A DNA stretch of 51,996 nt from NCBI RefSeq assembly GCF_022179225.1, contig NZ_BPQL01000053.1, forward strand, positions 1 through 51,996. Reading direction: 5' to 3'. The position numbers were made by a program, and so were the translations under genes. Positions 45,565-51,996 of the stretch are shown piece after piece. Below the pieces are notes generated by a model. It made no database searches. It saw only the letters and a program-made list of their open reading frames with translations, and was not told the origin of the DNA. Source of the DNA: Methylobacterium goesingense (lineage in GTDB: Bacteria > Pseudomonadota > Alphaproteobacteria > Rhizobiales > Beijerinckiaceae). The first letter of the stretch is position 1. Each line of letters starts with the position of its first letter.

Positions 45565-46698
45565 TCAGCCGAAGGATTTGCGGGGATCGAAGGCGTCGCG
45601 CACGGCTTCGCCGGCGAAGACCAGCAGGCTGAGCATCACCGCCACCACGAAGAACCCGGTGAGTCCGAGCCAGGGCGCCTGGATGTTGTCCTTGCCCTGG
45701 GCCAGGAGCTCGCCCAGCGAGGCCGAGCCCGGAGGCAGCCCGAAGCCGAGGAAGTCGAGGGAGGTCAGCGTCCCGATCGACCCGTTGAGGACGAAGGGCA
45801 GGAACGTCAGCGTCGCCACCATGGCGTTGGGCAGGAGATGCCGGCTCATGATGCGGATGTTCGACAGGCCCAGGGCCCGGGCGGCGCGCACGTACTCGAA
45901 GTTGCGGGCGCGCAGGAATTCGGCGCGCACGACGCCCACGAGGGATACCCACGAGAACAGCAGCAGGATGCCCAGCAGCACGAAGAAGCCCGGCTCGATG
46001 AAGGCCGAGATGATGATGATGAGGTAGAGGGTCGGGATACCGCTCCAGACCTCGATGAAGCGCTGCAGGGCGAGATCGACCCAGCCGCCGAAATAGCCCT
46101 GTACCGCCCCGGCGACGACGCCGATCGCCGACGAGATCAGGGCCAGGATCAGCCCGAACAGCACCGAGATGCGAAAGCCGTAGATGATGCGCGCCAGCAC
46201 GTCGCGGGTGGTGTTATCGGTCCCGAGCCAGTGCGTCTCAAGCTCGGTGCAGGTCTTGCCCACGTTCTGGCACTGCGCCTCCGTCAGCATCCAGGTCGGC
46301 GGAGACGGGGAGGGGGTCGGCAGGCCGTCGATGATGGTGTCGTAGGAATAGGGGATCGGCGGCCAGATTGCCCAGCCGTTGTCTGCGATCTCCTTGCGCG
46401 TCTCCGCCGAGCGGTAATTCGGCCGGGCGTAGAAGCCGCCGAACTTCTCGTCCGGGTAGTCGATGACCACCGGAAACAGGATCTCGCCCTTGTACGAGAC
46501 CACCAGGGGCCGGTCGTTGGCGATGAACTCGGCGAACAGACTCGTGACGAACAAGCCCGTGAAGATCAGGAACGACCAGTAGCCGAGCCGGTTACGCCGG
46601 AAGTTCGCGAGCCGCCGCCGGTTGAGCGGCGACAGGCCGCGGTGCGGCGGAGGCAGGGCGACCGCCTGGGCCATGTCGGGACGCGCGACCTCGTTCAT
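45565..46698 (-). CDS. yejE: YejE-type ABC transporter permease (microcin C/oligopeptide)
   Basis: Membrane permease of the dipeptide/oligopeptide class. The 377-residue protein starts R-L-A-N-F-R-R-N-R-L-G-Y-W-S-F and has the YejE-type periplasmic loop (P-L-V-V-S-Y-K-G-E-I-L-F-P, W-P-P-I-P-Y-S-Y). The inner helices include R-I-I-Y-G-F-R-I-S-V-L-F-G-L and the coupling helix R-A-A-R-A-L-G-L-S-N-I-R-I-M. In other genomes yejE sits with yejA, yejB and yejF; here no such neighbour is present. ATG 46698 (MNEVARPDMAQ) is preferred to a longer low-complexity extension. Confidence 0.94.
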   Translation of the reverse strand: MNEVARPDMAQAVALPPPHRGLSPLNRRRLANFRRNRLGYWSFLIFTGLFVTSLFAEFIANDRPLVVSYKGEILFPVVIDYPDEKFGGFYARPNYRSAETRKEIADNGWAIWPPIPYSYDTIIDGLPTPSPSPPTWMLTEAQCQNVGKTCTELETHWLGTDNTTRDVLARIIYGFRISVLFGLILALISSAIGVVAGAVQGYFGGWVDLALQRFIEVWSGIPTLYLIIIISAFIEPGFFVLLGILLLFSWVSLVGVVRAEFLRARNFEYVRAARALGLSNIRIMSRHLLPNAMVATLTFLPFVLNGSIGTLTSLDFLGFGLPPGSASLGELLAQGKDNIQAPWLGLTGFFVVAVMLSLLVFAGEAVRDAFDPRKSFG

Positions 46699-46720
46699 CG
46701 GGCGCCCCTCGTGCCGCCGT

Positions 46721-47161
46721 TCAGCCGTCGATGCGCGTCGCCGTGCCTTCGATCTCGTTCGGGCGCAGGCCGCCGTGGCGCTCGAGGTGGCGCCGCAGCA
46801 GACGCACGTTGCGCCGGTTGGCCTTGAAGGCCGCATCGAACAGGTCGCCCGCGAGCGGCACGGCGCCGAGCGCCCCATCCGCCGCGATGTTCAGGGCCAT
46901 CCGGGCGATGAGCCAGCGCGGCGCTCCGAGCCGGCGCGCCTCCACCACGATGTAGGAGGCCAGCAGCATGCCGGCCACGTCCCCCACCACCGGCACGAGG
47001 CCGACTAGCGCGTCGAGGCCCACGCGCCGGTTGATGCCCGGGATCACGAAGGCCGAGTCCATCAGGTGCGCGAACGCCTCCAGGCGCAGCAGCGTCGCCT
47101 CGCGATCGTCCGCCTTCGGGCGGAAGCGGGTGGTGACACCGGCGGTCTGGGTGAAGTCCAT
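46721..47161 (-). CDS. DUF4112 domain protein
   Basis: A 146-residue protein. It shows the DUF4112 pattern L-M-D-S-A-F-V-I-P-G-I-N-R-R-V-G-L-D-A-L-V-G-L-V-P-V-V-G-D-V, with two hydrophobic segments (L-L-A-S-Y-I-V-V-E and A-D-G-A-L-G-A-V-P-L-A-G-D-L-F-D) and a basic tail. Probably membrane-associated. It lies 22 bases upstream of yejE on the same strand. The function is unknown. Confidence 0.88.
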   Translation of the reverse strand: MDFTQTAGVTTRFRPKADDREATLLRLEAFAHLMDSAFVIPGINRRVGLDALVGLVPVVGDVAGMLLASYIVVEARRLGAPRWLIARMALNIAADGALGAVPLAGDLFDAAFKANRRNVRLLRRHLERHGGLRPNEIEGTATRIDG

Positions 47162-47272
47162 GGTCGGGCTCCGGGGCAAGTCCAGCCTGTGGGATCGGCG
47201 CGGCGTGGTCATGCGCCAGGATGTGGCCCCGGCCCCGCGCACCCGCAAGCGCCGTCCGCGCGAACCCGCCCA

Positions 47273-48427
47273 TCAGGCCGCCTGCCGCGCGACGGTGGCG
47301 AGCCGATCGAGGGCCCGGTCGAGGACATCGTCTGCCTTGGCGAAGCACAGCCGCATCAAGTGGCGCACGGAGGCATCGGGGTAGAATGCGCTGATCGGGA
47401 TCGCCGCGACGCCGTGCCGGCGCACCAGGTCGTCGCAGAACGCGACATCGTCGTTGCAGCCGAGCGGCGCGAGATCGACGTTGAGGAAGTAGGTCCCGTG
47501 CGAGGGCAGCACTCGGAAGCCCCGTGCGGCCAGGCCCGTCGCGAGGTGGTCGCGGGAGGCGGCGAAGCGCGCGCGCATGCCGGTGAAGTAGGCGTCGTCC
47601 TTGGCCAGACCGTAGGCCACCGCCTCCTGCAGGGCGGGGGGCGTCGTGAAGGTGAGGAACTGGTGGGCATTGGCCACTACGCGCAGAAGGGCCGGCGCCG
47701 CCATCACGAAGCCGACCTTCCAGCCCGTGAGGCCGAAGATCTTGCCGGCCGAGCCGATCTTCACCGTCCGGTCGCGCATGCCGGGCAGCGCCATCAGGGG
47801 GATGTGCCGGGCGCCGTCGAAGACGATGTGCTCCCAGACCTCGTCGCAGATCGCCACCACGTCGTGACGCGTGCAGAAGGACGCCAGCAGCGCCAGGTCC
47901 TCGCGGCCGAAGATCGTCGCGCTGGGGTTGAGGGGGTTGTTGAGGACCACGAGCTTGGTCCGGTCCGAGAACGCCTCCGCGAGGGCGTCCGCGTCGAGCC
48001 GGAAATGCGGTGGCTGAAGCGGCACGATGCGGGCGACGCCGCCGGCCCGGCGCACCAGCGGCAGATAGGCGTCGTAGAGGGGCGCGAACAGCACGACCTC
48101 GTCGCCCGGCGCGATCAGGGCGAGCAGGGCCGCGGCGATGGCCTCGGTGGCTCCCGAGGTGACCATCACCTCCGCCGCCGGATCGAGGTCCAGCTCCTGG
48201 TGATGCGCGTAATGCGCCGCGATCGCCCGGCGTAAGCCCGGCAGGCCCATCATCGGCGGGTACTGGTTGTCGCCGTGCAGGATGGCCTCGGCGGCTCGGC
48301 GCCGGACATCCTCCGGTCCCGGATCATCGGGAAAACCCTGGCCCAGGTTGATCGCGCCGAGTTCGCGGGCAAGGCCCGACATCACCGTGAAGATGGTCGT
48401 CGGCAGATCGGCGAGGACGGGATTCAT
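47273..48427 (-). CDS. PLP-dependent class I aminotransferase
   Basis: A 384-residue aminotransferase of fold type I. The Schiff-base lysine is Lys229 in G-S-A-G-K-I-F-G-L-T-G-W-K, with N-N-P-L-N-P as substrate/PLP segment and D-E-V-W-E-H as the Asp-containing PLP anchor. The start N-L-G-Q-G-F-P-D-D-P and length fit the kynurenine/methionine (YbdL-like) aminotransferase group. ATG 48427 is preferred. It runs into DUF4112 and yejE. The substrate is not determined. Confidence 0.93.
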   Translation of the reverse strand: MNPVLADLPTTIFTVMSGLARELGAINLGQGFPDDPGPEDVRRRAAEAILHGDNQYPPMMGLPGLRRAIAAHYAHHQELDLDPAAEVMVTSGATEAIAAALLALIAPGDEVVLFAPLYDAYLPLVRRAGGVARIVPLQPPHFRLDADALAEAFSDRTKLVVLNNPLNPSATIFGREDLALLASFCTRHDVVAICDEVWEHIVFDGARHIPLMALPGMRDRTVKIGSAGKIFGLTGWKVGFVMAAPALLRVVANAHQFLTFTTPPALQEAVAYGLAKDDAYFTGMRARFAASRDHLATGLAARGFRVLPSHGTYFLNVDLAPLGCNDDVAFCDDLVRRHGVAAIPISAFYPDASVRHLMRLCFAKADDVLDRALDRLATVARQAA

Positions 48428-48554
48428 GGGGCGCGGGGGCTCGAGGGATGGTGCGGGCTCTGGCCGGGGTGGCGTAGCACGACGCCTCGCGGCCACGAAA
48501 TGTGCGGCCGCGCACCCGGCCGCGCCGGCCAGGATCGATGTCGACTGACGATTA

Positions 48555-48582
48555 TTGACAATCATCAGCCATCACGTATCTC
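48555..48582 (+). promoter_or_regulatory. Sigma-70-like promoter for the small RNA candidate
   Basis: TTGACA (48555-48560) is a perfect -35. TATCTC (48577-48582), 16 bases later, is a partial -10. It is read on the plus strand. Confidence 0.45.
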
Positions 48583-48588
48583 TGAGAC

Positions 48589-48702
48589 ACGGCTGGAGCG
48601 GTGATTGCCAGCGCGGGACTTCGCCCCCTCGTTCCGTTCACGTTGTCACCGTTCCGGTCCGTCCTCGAAGAGGCCGTCGCCTTCCCTGGCGACGGCCTTT
48701 TT
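48589..48702 (+). ncRNA. Candidate small RNA, about 114 nt
   Basis: Between a TTGACA promoter and an intrinsic terminator lies about 115 bases with no good open frame and no neighbouring plus-strand gene that the terminator could serve. Such an isolated promoter-terminator pair is the usual sign of a small RNA gene. I do not recognise it as 6S, SRP RNA, tmRNA or a riboswitch. The boundaries are estimates. Confidence 0.5.
48671..48702 (+). terminator. Rho-independent terminator
   Basis: AGGCCGTCGCC (48671-48681) pairs with GGCGACGGCCT (48688-48698) around a six-base loop, followed directly by a T5 run. This is the best-formed plus-strand intrinsic terminator in the window. Confidence 0.85.
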
Positions 48703-49126
48703 CGCGTGCGCGCCGAACCGGTTTCCACAGGGACCGCACCACGCCGGCACCCCGCCTCCCGCCAGCAACACGGGGGAAACCCGAAGGCCCCACTGGAGTC
48801 GCATTGGTCCCTCAGAAGGAGTGCCATGCCGCGCCGCGTTCTCATTTCGAAGCCTCGTTTGGGCGTCTTGGCCCGTGCGGGACGGGTCTCGGCGCGTGCG
48901 GGATCGGAAGACGCCGCGCCGCGCGCGTGCCGCGACCGTTTCGATGGGGTGCGACCTCGCTCGATGCTGTCGCTGACCGGTCGGCGCGCTTATCTTGAGG
49001 ACAATGCGGCAAGCCCGGGCGGCAGGGCCGGATGGAGGAGGGACCAGACTCGTTGGTCTCATGTGAGGATGCCGTGAGACATTCCAGCGCGTCACGCCGT
49101 TTCCGACACACCGCGATCATCAGGCC

Positions 49127-50548
49127 ATGAACGAAACCTCGCCCATCCGAACCGAGACCGCGCGGGAATATCCCGGGGCGATGCCGGCCGACACGCGCGC
49201 CGCGCCGCCCGTCCGGCGCCGCAGCCGGGCAGGCCTCTGGTTCGTCGTGCTCCTGATCCTGGCGGGTGCCGGTTATGCCGGCTACCGCTTCTATCTGGCA
49301 CCGAAATCCGGCACCGAGGTCGCCGCGACGTCCGGGCGCGGCAAGGGCGCCGGACGCGGCGGGCATGCCGAACCACCCCAGGCGGTGGGCATCGCCACGG
49401 TCGCGCCGGGCGACGTGCCGATCGTGCTGGCCGGCCTCGGCACCGTGACCCCGCTCGCCACCGTGACGGTGCGCTCGCAGATCAGCGGCTATCTTACCGA
49501 GATCGGTTTTCGCGAGGGCCAGACCGTGAAGAAGGGCGACTTCCTCGCCCAGATCGATTCCCGGCCCTACGAGGCTCAGCTTGCCCAGTACCAGGGCCAA
49601 CTCATGCGCGACCAGGCGCTGCTGCAGAACTCGAAGCTCGACCTCGCCCGCTTCCAGCGCCTCTCCCAGCAGGATTCGATCTCGAAGCAGAACGTCGACA
49701 CGCAAGGAGCCCTCGTGAAGCAGAACGAGGGCACGGTGGCGGCAGACCAGGCCCTCGTCGACCAGCAGAAGCTCAACATCACCTACACCCGCATCGTCTC
49801 GCCGGTGGAAGGCCGCGTGGGCCTGCGCCAGATCGACCAGGGCAACTACATCACCGCCGCCTCGACCAGCATCGTGGTGGTCACGCAGTTGCATCCGATC
49901 TCGGTGATCTTCACGCTGCCGGAGGACGACGTCGCGCGGGTGATGCGGCGGGTCCGCGCGGGCGCGAAGCTCGCGGTGACAGCCTACGATCGGGGCGACA
50001 CCAACGCCATCGCCACCGGCGTCCTCGACACGGTAGACAACCAGATCGACACCACAACCGGCACCGTGAAGCTGCGGGCGATCTTCGAGAACCAGGACGA
50101 CGCGCTGTTCCCGAACCAGTTCGTCAACGCCAAGCTCACCGTCGATACCGTGCGCGCCGCACCGATCGTCCCAACTGCGGCGATCCTGCGCGGCACGCCG
50201 GGCACCTACGTCTACCTCATGCAGGGCGACGACAAGGTGGTGGTCCGCCCGGTCAAGCTCGGCGAGGCAGACGGCCCGCGGACGGTGGTCACGGAGGGCC
50301 TGAGCAACGGCGACCGCGTGGTCGTGGACGGCACCGACCGCCTGCGCGATGGCGCGCCGGTGCGCATCACCGAGGAGGGCGGCAAAACCCGGGGCGCCCC
50401 CAATCGGGACGGCGCCCCGGCCGAGGCCCAGGCGACTCCGTCCGCCGCGCCAGTCACGCAGGGCGAGAAGCCCGACGCGGCCAAGGCGGATGCCGTCGCC
50501 CCCGAGGGCCAGAAGCGCGAGCGCCGCCGGCAACGGTCCGCCGAGTGA
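49127..50548 (+). CDS. mdtA: RND efflux periplasmic adaptor (MdtA-like)
   Basis: A 473-residue membrane-fusion protein that links the inner-membrane RND pump to an outer-membrane channel. A hydrophobic anchor (about residues 28-50: L-W-F-V-V-L-L-I-L-A-G-A-G-Y) is followed by the lipoyl/hairpin part (V-R-S-Q-I-S-G-Y-L, R-E-G-Q-T-V-K-K-G-D, then coil Y-E-A-Q-L-A-Q-Y-Q-G-Q-L-M-R-D) and beta-barrel segments (Y-T-R-I-V-S-P-V-E-G-R-V-G, Q-L-H-P-I-S-V-I-F). The tail from about 435 is Pro/Ala/Lys-rich and unconserved. It precedes an MdtB-like permease on the same strand. Confidence 0.94.
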   Translation: MNETSPIRTETAREYPGAMPADTRAAPPVRRRSRAGLWFVVLLILAGAGYAGYRFYLAPKSGTEVAATSGRGKGAGRGGHAEPPQAVGIATVAPGDVPIVLAGLGTVTPLATVTVRSQISGYLTEIGFREGQTVKKGDFLAQIDSRPYEAQLAQYQGQLMRDQALLQNSKLDLARFQRLSQQDSISKQNVDTQGALVKQNEGTVAADQALVDQQKLNITYTRIVSPVEGRVGLRQIDQGNYITAASTSIVVVTQLHPISVIFTLPEDDVARVMRRVRAGAKLAVTAYDRGDTNAIATGVLDTVDNQIDTTTGTVKLRAIFENQDDALFPNQFVNAKLTVDTVRAAPIVPTAAILRGTPGTYVYLMQGDDKVVVRPVKLGEADGPRTVVTEGLSNGDRVVVDGTDRLRDGAPVRITEEGGKTRGAPNRDGAPAEAQATPSAAPVTQGEKPDAAKADAVAPEGQKRERRRQRSAE

Positions 50549-50602
50549 TGCCACAGGTTCGGACCATGATGGCCGCTTTGACAGGAACGTGGAGCGCAGG
50601 TC

Positions 50603-50694
50603 CCCTCTCCTGGAAGGAGAGGGCCAGGGTGAGGTGTGTGGATTGTCCGGAGATGTCACACACTACACCCCAACCTTCTCCTTCCAGGAGAGGG
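50603..50694. repeat. Inverted-repeat extragenic element between mdtA and mdtB
   Basis: An 18-bp arm (CCCTCTCCTGGAAGGAGA, 50603-50620) recurs inverted at 50677-50694. Each arm is also self-complementary (7-bp stem, 3-base loop). A GTGTGTG/CACACAC pair lies between the arms. The layout resembles REP/BIME-type elements of high-GC proteobacteria. It separates two genes that normally form one operon. Confidence 0.8.
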
Positions 50695-50792
50695 ACCCCG
50701 TCGCGAGCCTTCGAGGGACGAGGCCTCCTCGCGATGATCGATCCGAGATGGTCTGGATCTCGAGACATGCGGTCGAGTGAGTTTCTCGCCCG

Positions 50793-51996
50793 ATGAACCC
50801 GTCTCGCCTCTTCATCCTGCGCCCGGTCGCCACCACGCTGTTCATGCTGGCGATCCTGCTCGTCGGCATGGTGTCATATCTGAACCTGCCGGTCTCGGCC
50901 TTGCCGTCGGTCGATTACCCGACGATCCAGATCCAGACCTTCTATCCGGGCGCCAGCCCCGAGGTGATGACCTCGGCGGTGACGGCTCCCCTTGAACGGC
51001 AGTTCGGACAGCTCGCCAACCTGAACCAGATGACCTCGCAGAGTTCGGCCGGCGCCTCGGTCATCACCCTGCAGTTCAGCCTGGATCTGCCCCTCGACAT
51101 CGCCGAACAGCAGGTCCAGGCGGCGATCAACGCGGCCGGCAACCTCCTGCCTTCAGACCTGCCCGCGCCCCCGATCTACGCCAAGGTCAACCCGGCCGAC
51201 GCGCCGATCCTGACCCTGGCCCTGACCTCCAAGACCTTGCCGCTGACCGAGGTGCGCGACCTCGCCGAGACTCGGCTGGCGCAGAAGATTTCCCAGGTGG
51301 CCGGCGTCGGCCTCGTCAGCACCGGCGGCGGCCAGCGCCCCGCCGTGCGCATCCGCTTCAACGCGCGCGCACTCGCGGCTTACGGCCTCAACATCGACGA
51401 CCTGCGCACCACGGTCACCAACCTCAACGTCAACACGCCGAAGGGCACCATCGACGGGCCGACCCAGTCGTACGCGATCAACGCCAACGACCAGATCCGC
51501 GACCCGAAGGCCTATGACGACGCGATCATCGCCTACAAGAACGGCGCGCCGGTCCGGCTCTCGGACGTGGCCGACGTGGTCAACGGCCCCGAGAACACCA
51601 AGCTCGGCGCCTGGATGGACGAGACGCCGGCTGTCATCCTGAACATCCAGCGCCAGCCCGGCGCCAACGTCATCGCCACCGTCGACAAGATCAAGGCGCT
51701 GCTGCCCCAGCTCCAGGCGACCCTGCCGGCCGCCATCACGGTGACCGTGCTCACCGACCGCACCACCACCATCCGCGCCTCGGTGCACGACGTGCAGGTG
51801 GAACTGGCGCTTGCCATCGGCCTCGTGGTGCTGGTGATCTTCCTGTTCCTGCGCAGCGTCTCCGCCACCCTGATCCCGAGCCTGTCGGTGCCCCTCTCCC
51901 TGATCGGCTCGCTCGCGATCATGGACCTCTACGGCTTCTCCCTGGACAACCTCTCGCTGATGGCGCTCACCATCGCGACCGGCTTCGTGGTCGACG
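50793..51996 (+). CDS. mdtB: RND multidrug efflux permease (MdtB-like), 3' truncated
   Basis: Inner-membrane proton-driven efflux pump. The first 401 residues, to the right edge, show helix 1 ([18 protein letters not shown]). The porter start follows ([23 protein letters not shown]), then P-L-E-R-Q-F-G-Q, the helix 2 region ([17 protein letters not shown]) and, at the edge, [17 protein letters not shown]. Full-length members have about 1,040 residues. It follows mdtA after a 244-base gap containing an inverted-repeat element. ATG 50793 gives the standard N-terminus. Confidence 0.95.
   Translation, partial: MNPSRLFILRPVATTLFMLAILLVGMVSYLNLPVSALPSVDYPTIQIQTFYPGASPEVMTSAVTAPLERQFGQLANLNQMTSQSSAGASVITLQFSLDLPLDIAEQQVQAAINAAGNLLPSDLPAPPIYAKVNPADAPILTLALTSKTLPLTEVRDLAETRLAQKISQVAGVGLVSTGGGQRPAVRIRFNARALAAYGLNIDDLRTTVTNLNVNTPKGTIDGPTQSYAINANDQIRDPKAYDDAIIAYKNGAPVRLSDVADVVNGPENTKLGAWMDETPAVILNIQRQPGANVIATVDKIKALLPQLQATLPAAITVTVLTDRTTTIRASVHDVQVELALAIGLVVLVIFLFLRSVSATLIPSLSVPLSLIGSLAIMDLYGFSLDNLSLMALTIATGFVVD

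Larger units (their letters stand above)
48428..49126. other. 700-base gap with a small-RNA candidate
   Basis: No protein-like frame is evident between the aminotransferase start and mdtA. A promoter-like TTGACA and a textbook terminator mark a possible small RNA in its first half. The second half (about 48720-49120) contains only low-complexity short frames. Confidence 0.6.

Noticed and set aside
48842..50659. 605-codon open frame on the minus strand across mdtA
   Set aside because: It is the antisense of the MdtA gene, with no domain or ribosome site.

Overview
The window is about 70% GC and densely coded. It looks like chromosome from a methylotrophic alphaproteobacterium of the Methylobacterium/Methylorubrum type. 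Supporting this are a formaldehyde-activating-enzyme paralogue, aerobic-pathway cobalamin genes (cobO, cobQ, cobD, cobC), a DnaE2 polymerase, perfect matches to the alphaproteobacterial EcfG (general stress) promoter, and CtrA-type boxes (TTAA-N7-TTAA). I found no rRNA, tRNA, insertion sequence, prophage or CRISPR array. The left edge cuts cobO and carries a short inverted duplication that looks like an assembly or read fold-back. The right edge cuts an RND efflux permease gene.

Layout. 1-7.3 kb: cobalamin genes cobO, a UbiC-like exported protein and cobQ on the plus strand, an MFS carrier, cobD coupled to a DUF3616 protein on the minus strand, and cobC. 7.3-13.3 kb: a second MFS carrier, a small conserved protein, malonyl-CoA decarboxylase plus malonyl-CoA synthetase, and an exported esterase. 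13.4-18.2 kb: a YihY/BrkB membrane protein behind an EcfG promoter, msrB, a CYTH-like protein with a His/Pro/Glu tail, and dctA. 18.2-25.1 kb: a ROK kinase without a standard start codon, then an ArsR-methyltransferase regulator, metF and metH, with an 18-bp palindrome over the regulator's start codon. 25.2-30 kb: a lipoprotein, a Fae paralogue lacking the usual active-site His, a cNMP-binding thioredoxin-reductase-like flavoprotein, and a HisKA_2 sensor kinase. 30-37.4 kb: dnaE2, a 2-hydroxyacid dehydrogenase, nudC, a HIT protein, and a molybdopterin oxidoreductase with a cytochrome b partner. 37.4-41.7 kb: two tandem paralogous exported proteins, a universal stress protein, an EcfG-controlled DUF4142 protein and a beta-carbonic anhydrase. 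41.7-48.4 kb: Nudix, DUF429, DUF3775, a phospholipase-A2-like protein, a transglutaminase-like protease with two CtrA boxes, a small exported protein with a third, an orphan yejE, DUF4112 and an aminotransferase. 48.4-52 kb: a probable small RNA gene, mdtA, a repeat-rich spacer and a partial mdtB.

How the genes fit together. The B12 genes supply the cofactor for MetH, and the ArsR-type regulator with metF and metH forms a methionine-cycle operon. MatA and MatB interconvert malonate, malonyl-CoA and acetyl-CoA. Several stress genes (yihY, DUF4142, usp, msrB, the Mo-oxidoreductase, dnaE2) and a HisKA_2 kinase are scattered through the region. No single locus stands out as a clear new defence or biosynthetic system. 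The most useful leads are regulatory: the EcfG promoters, the CtrA box cluster, the operator over a probably leaderless start, and the small RNA candidate.
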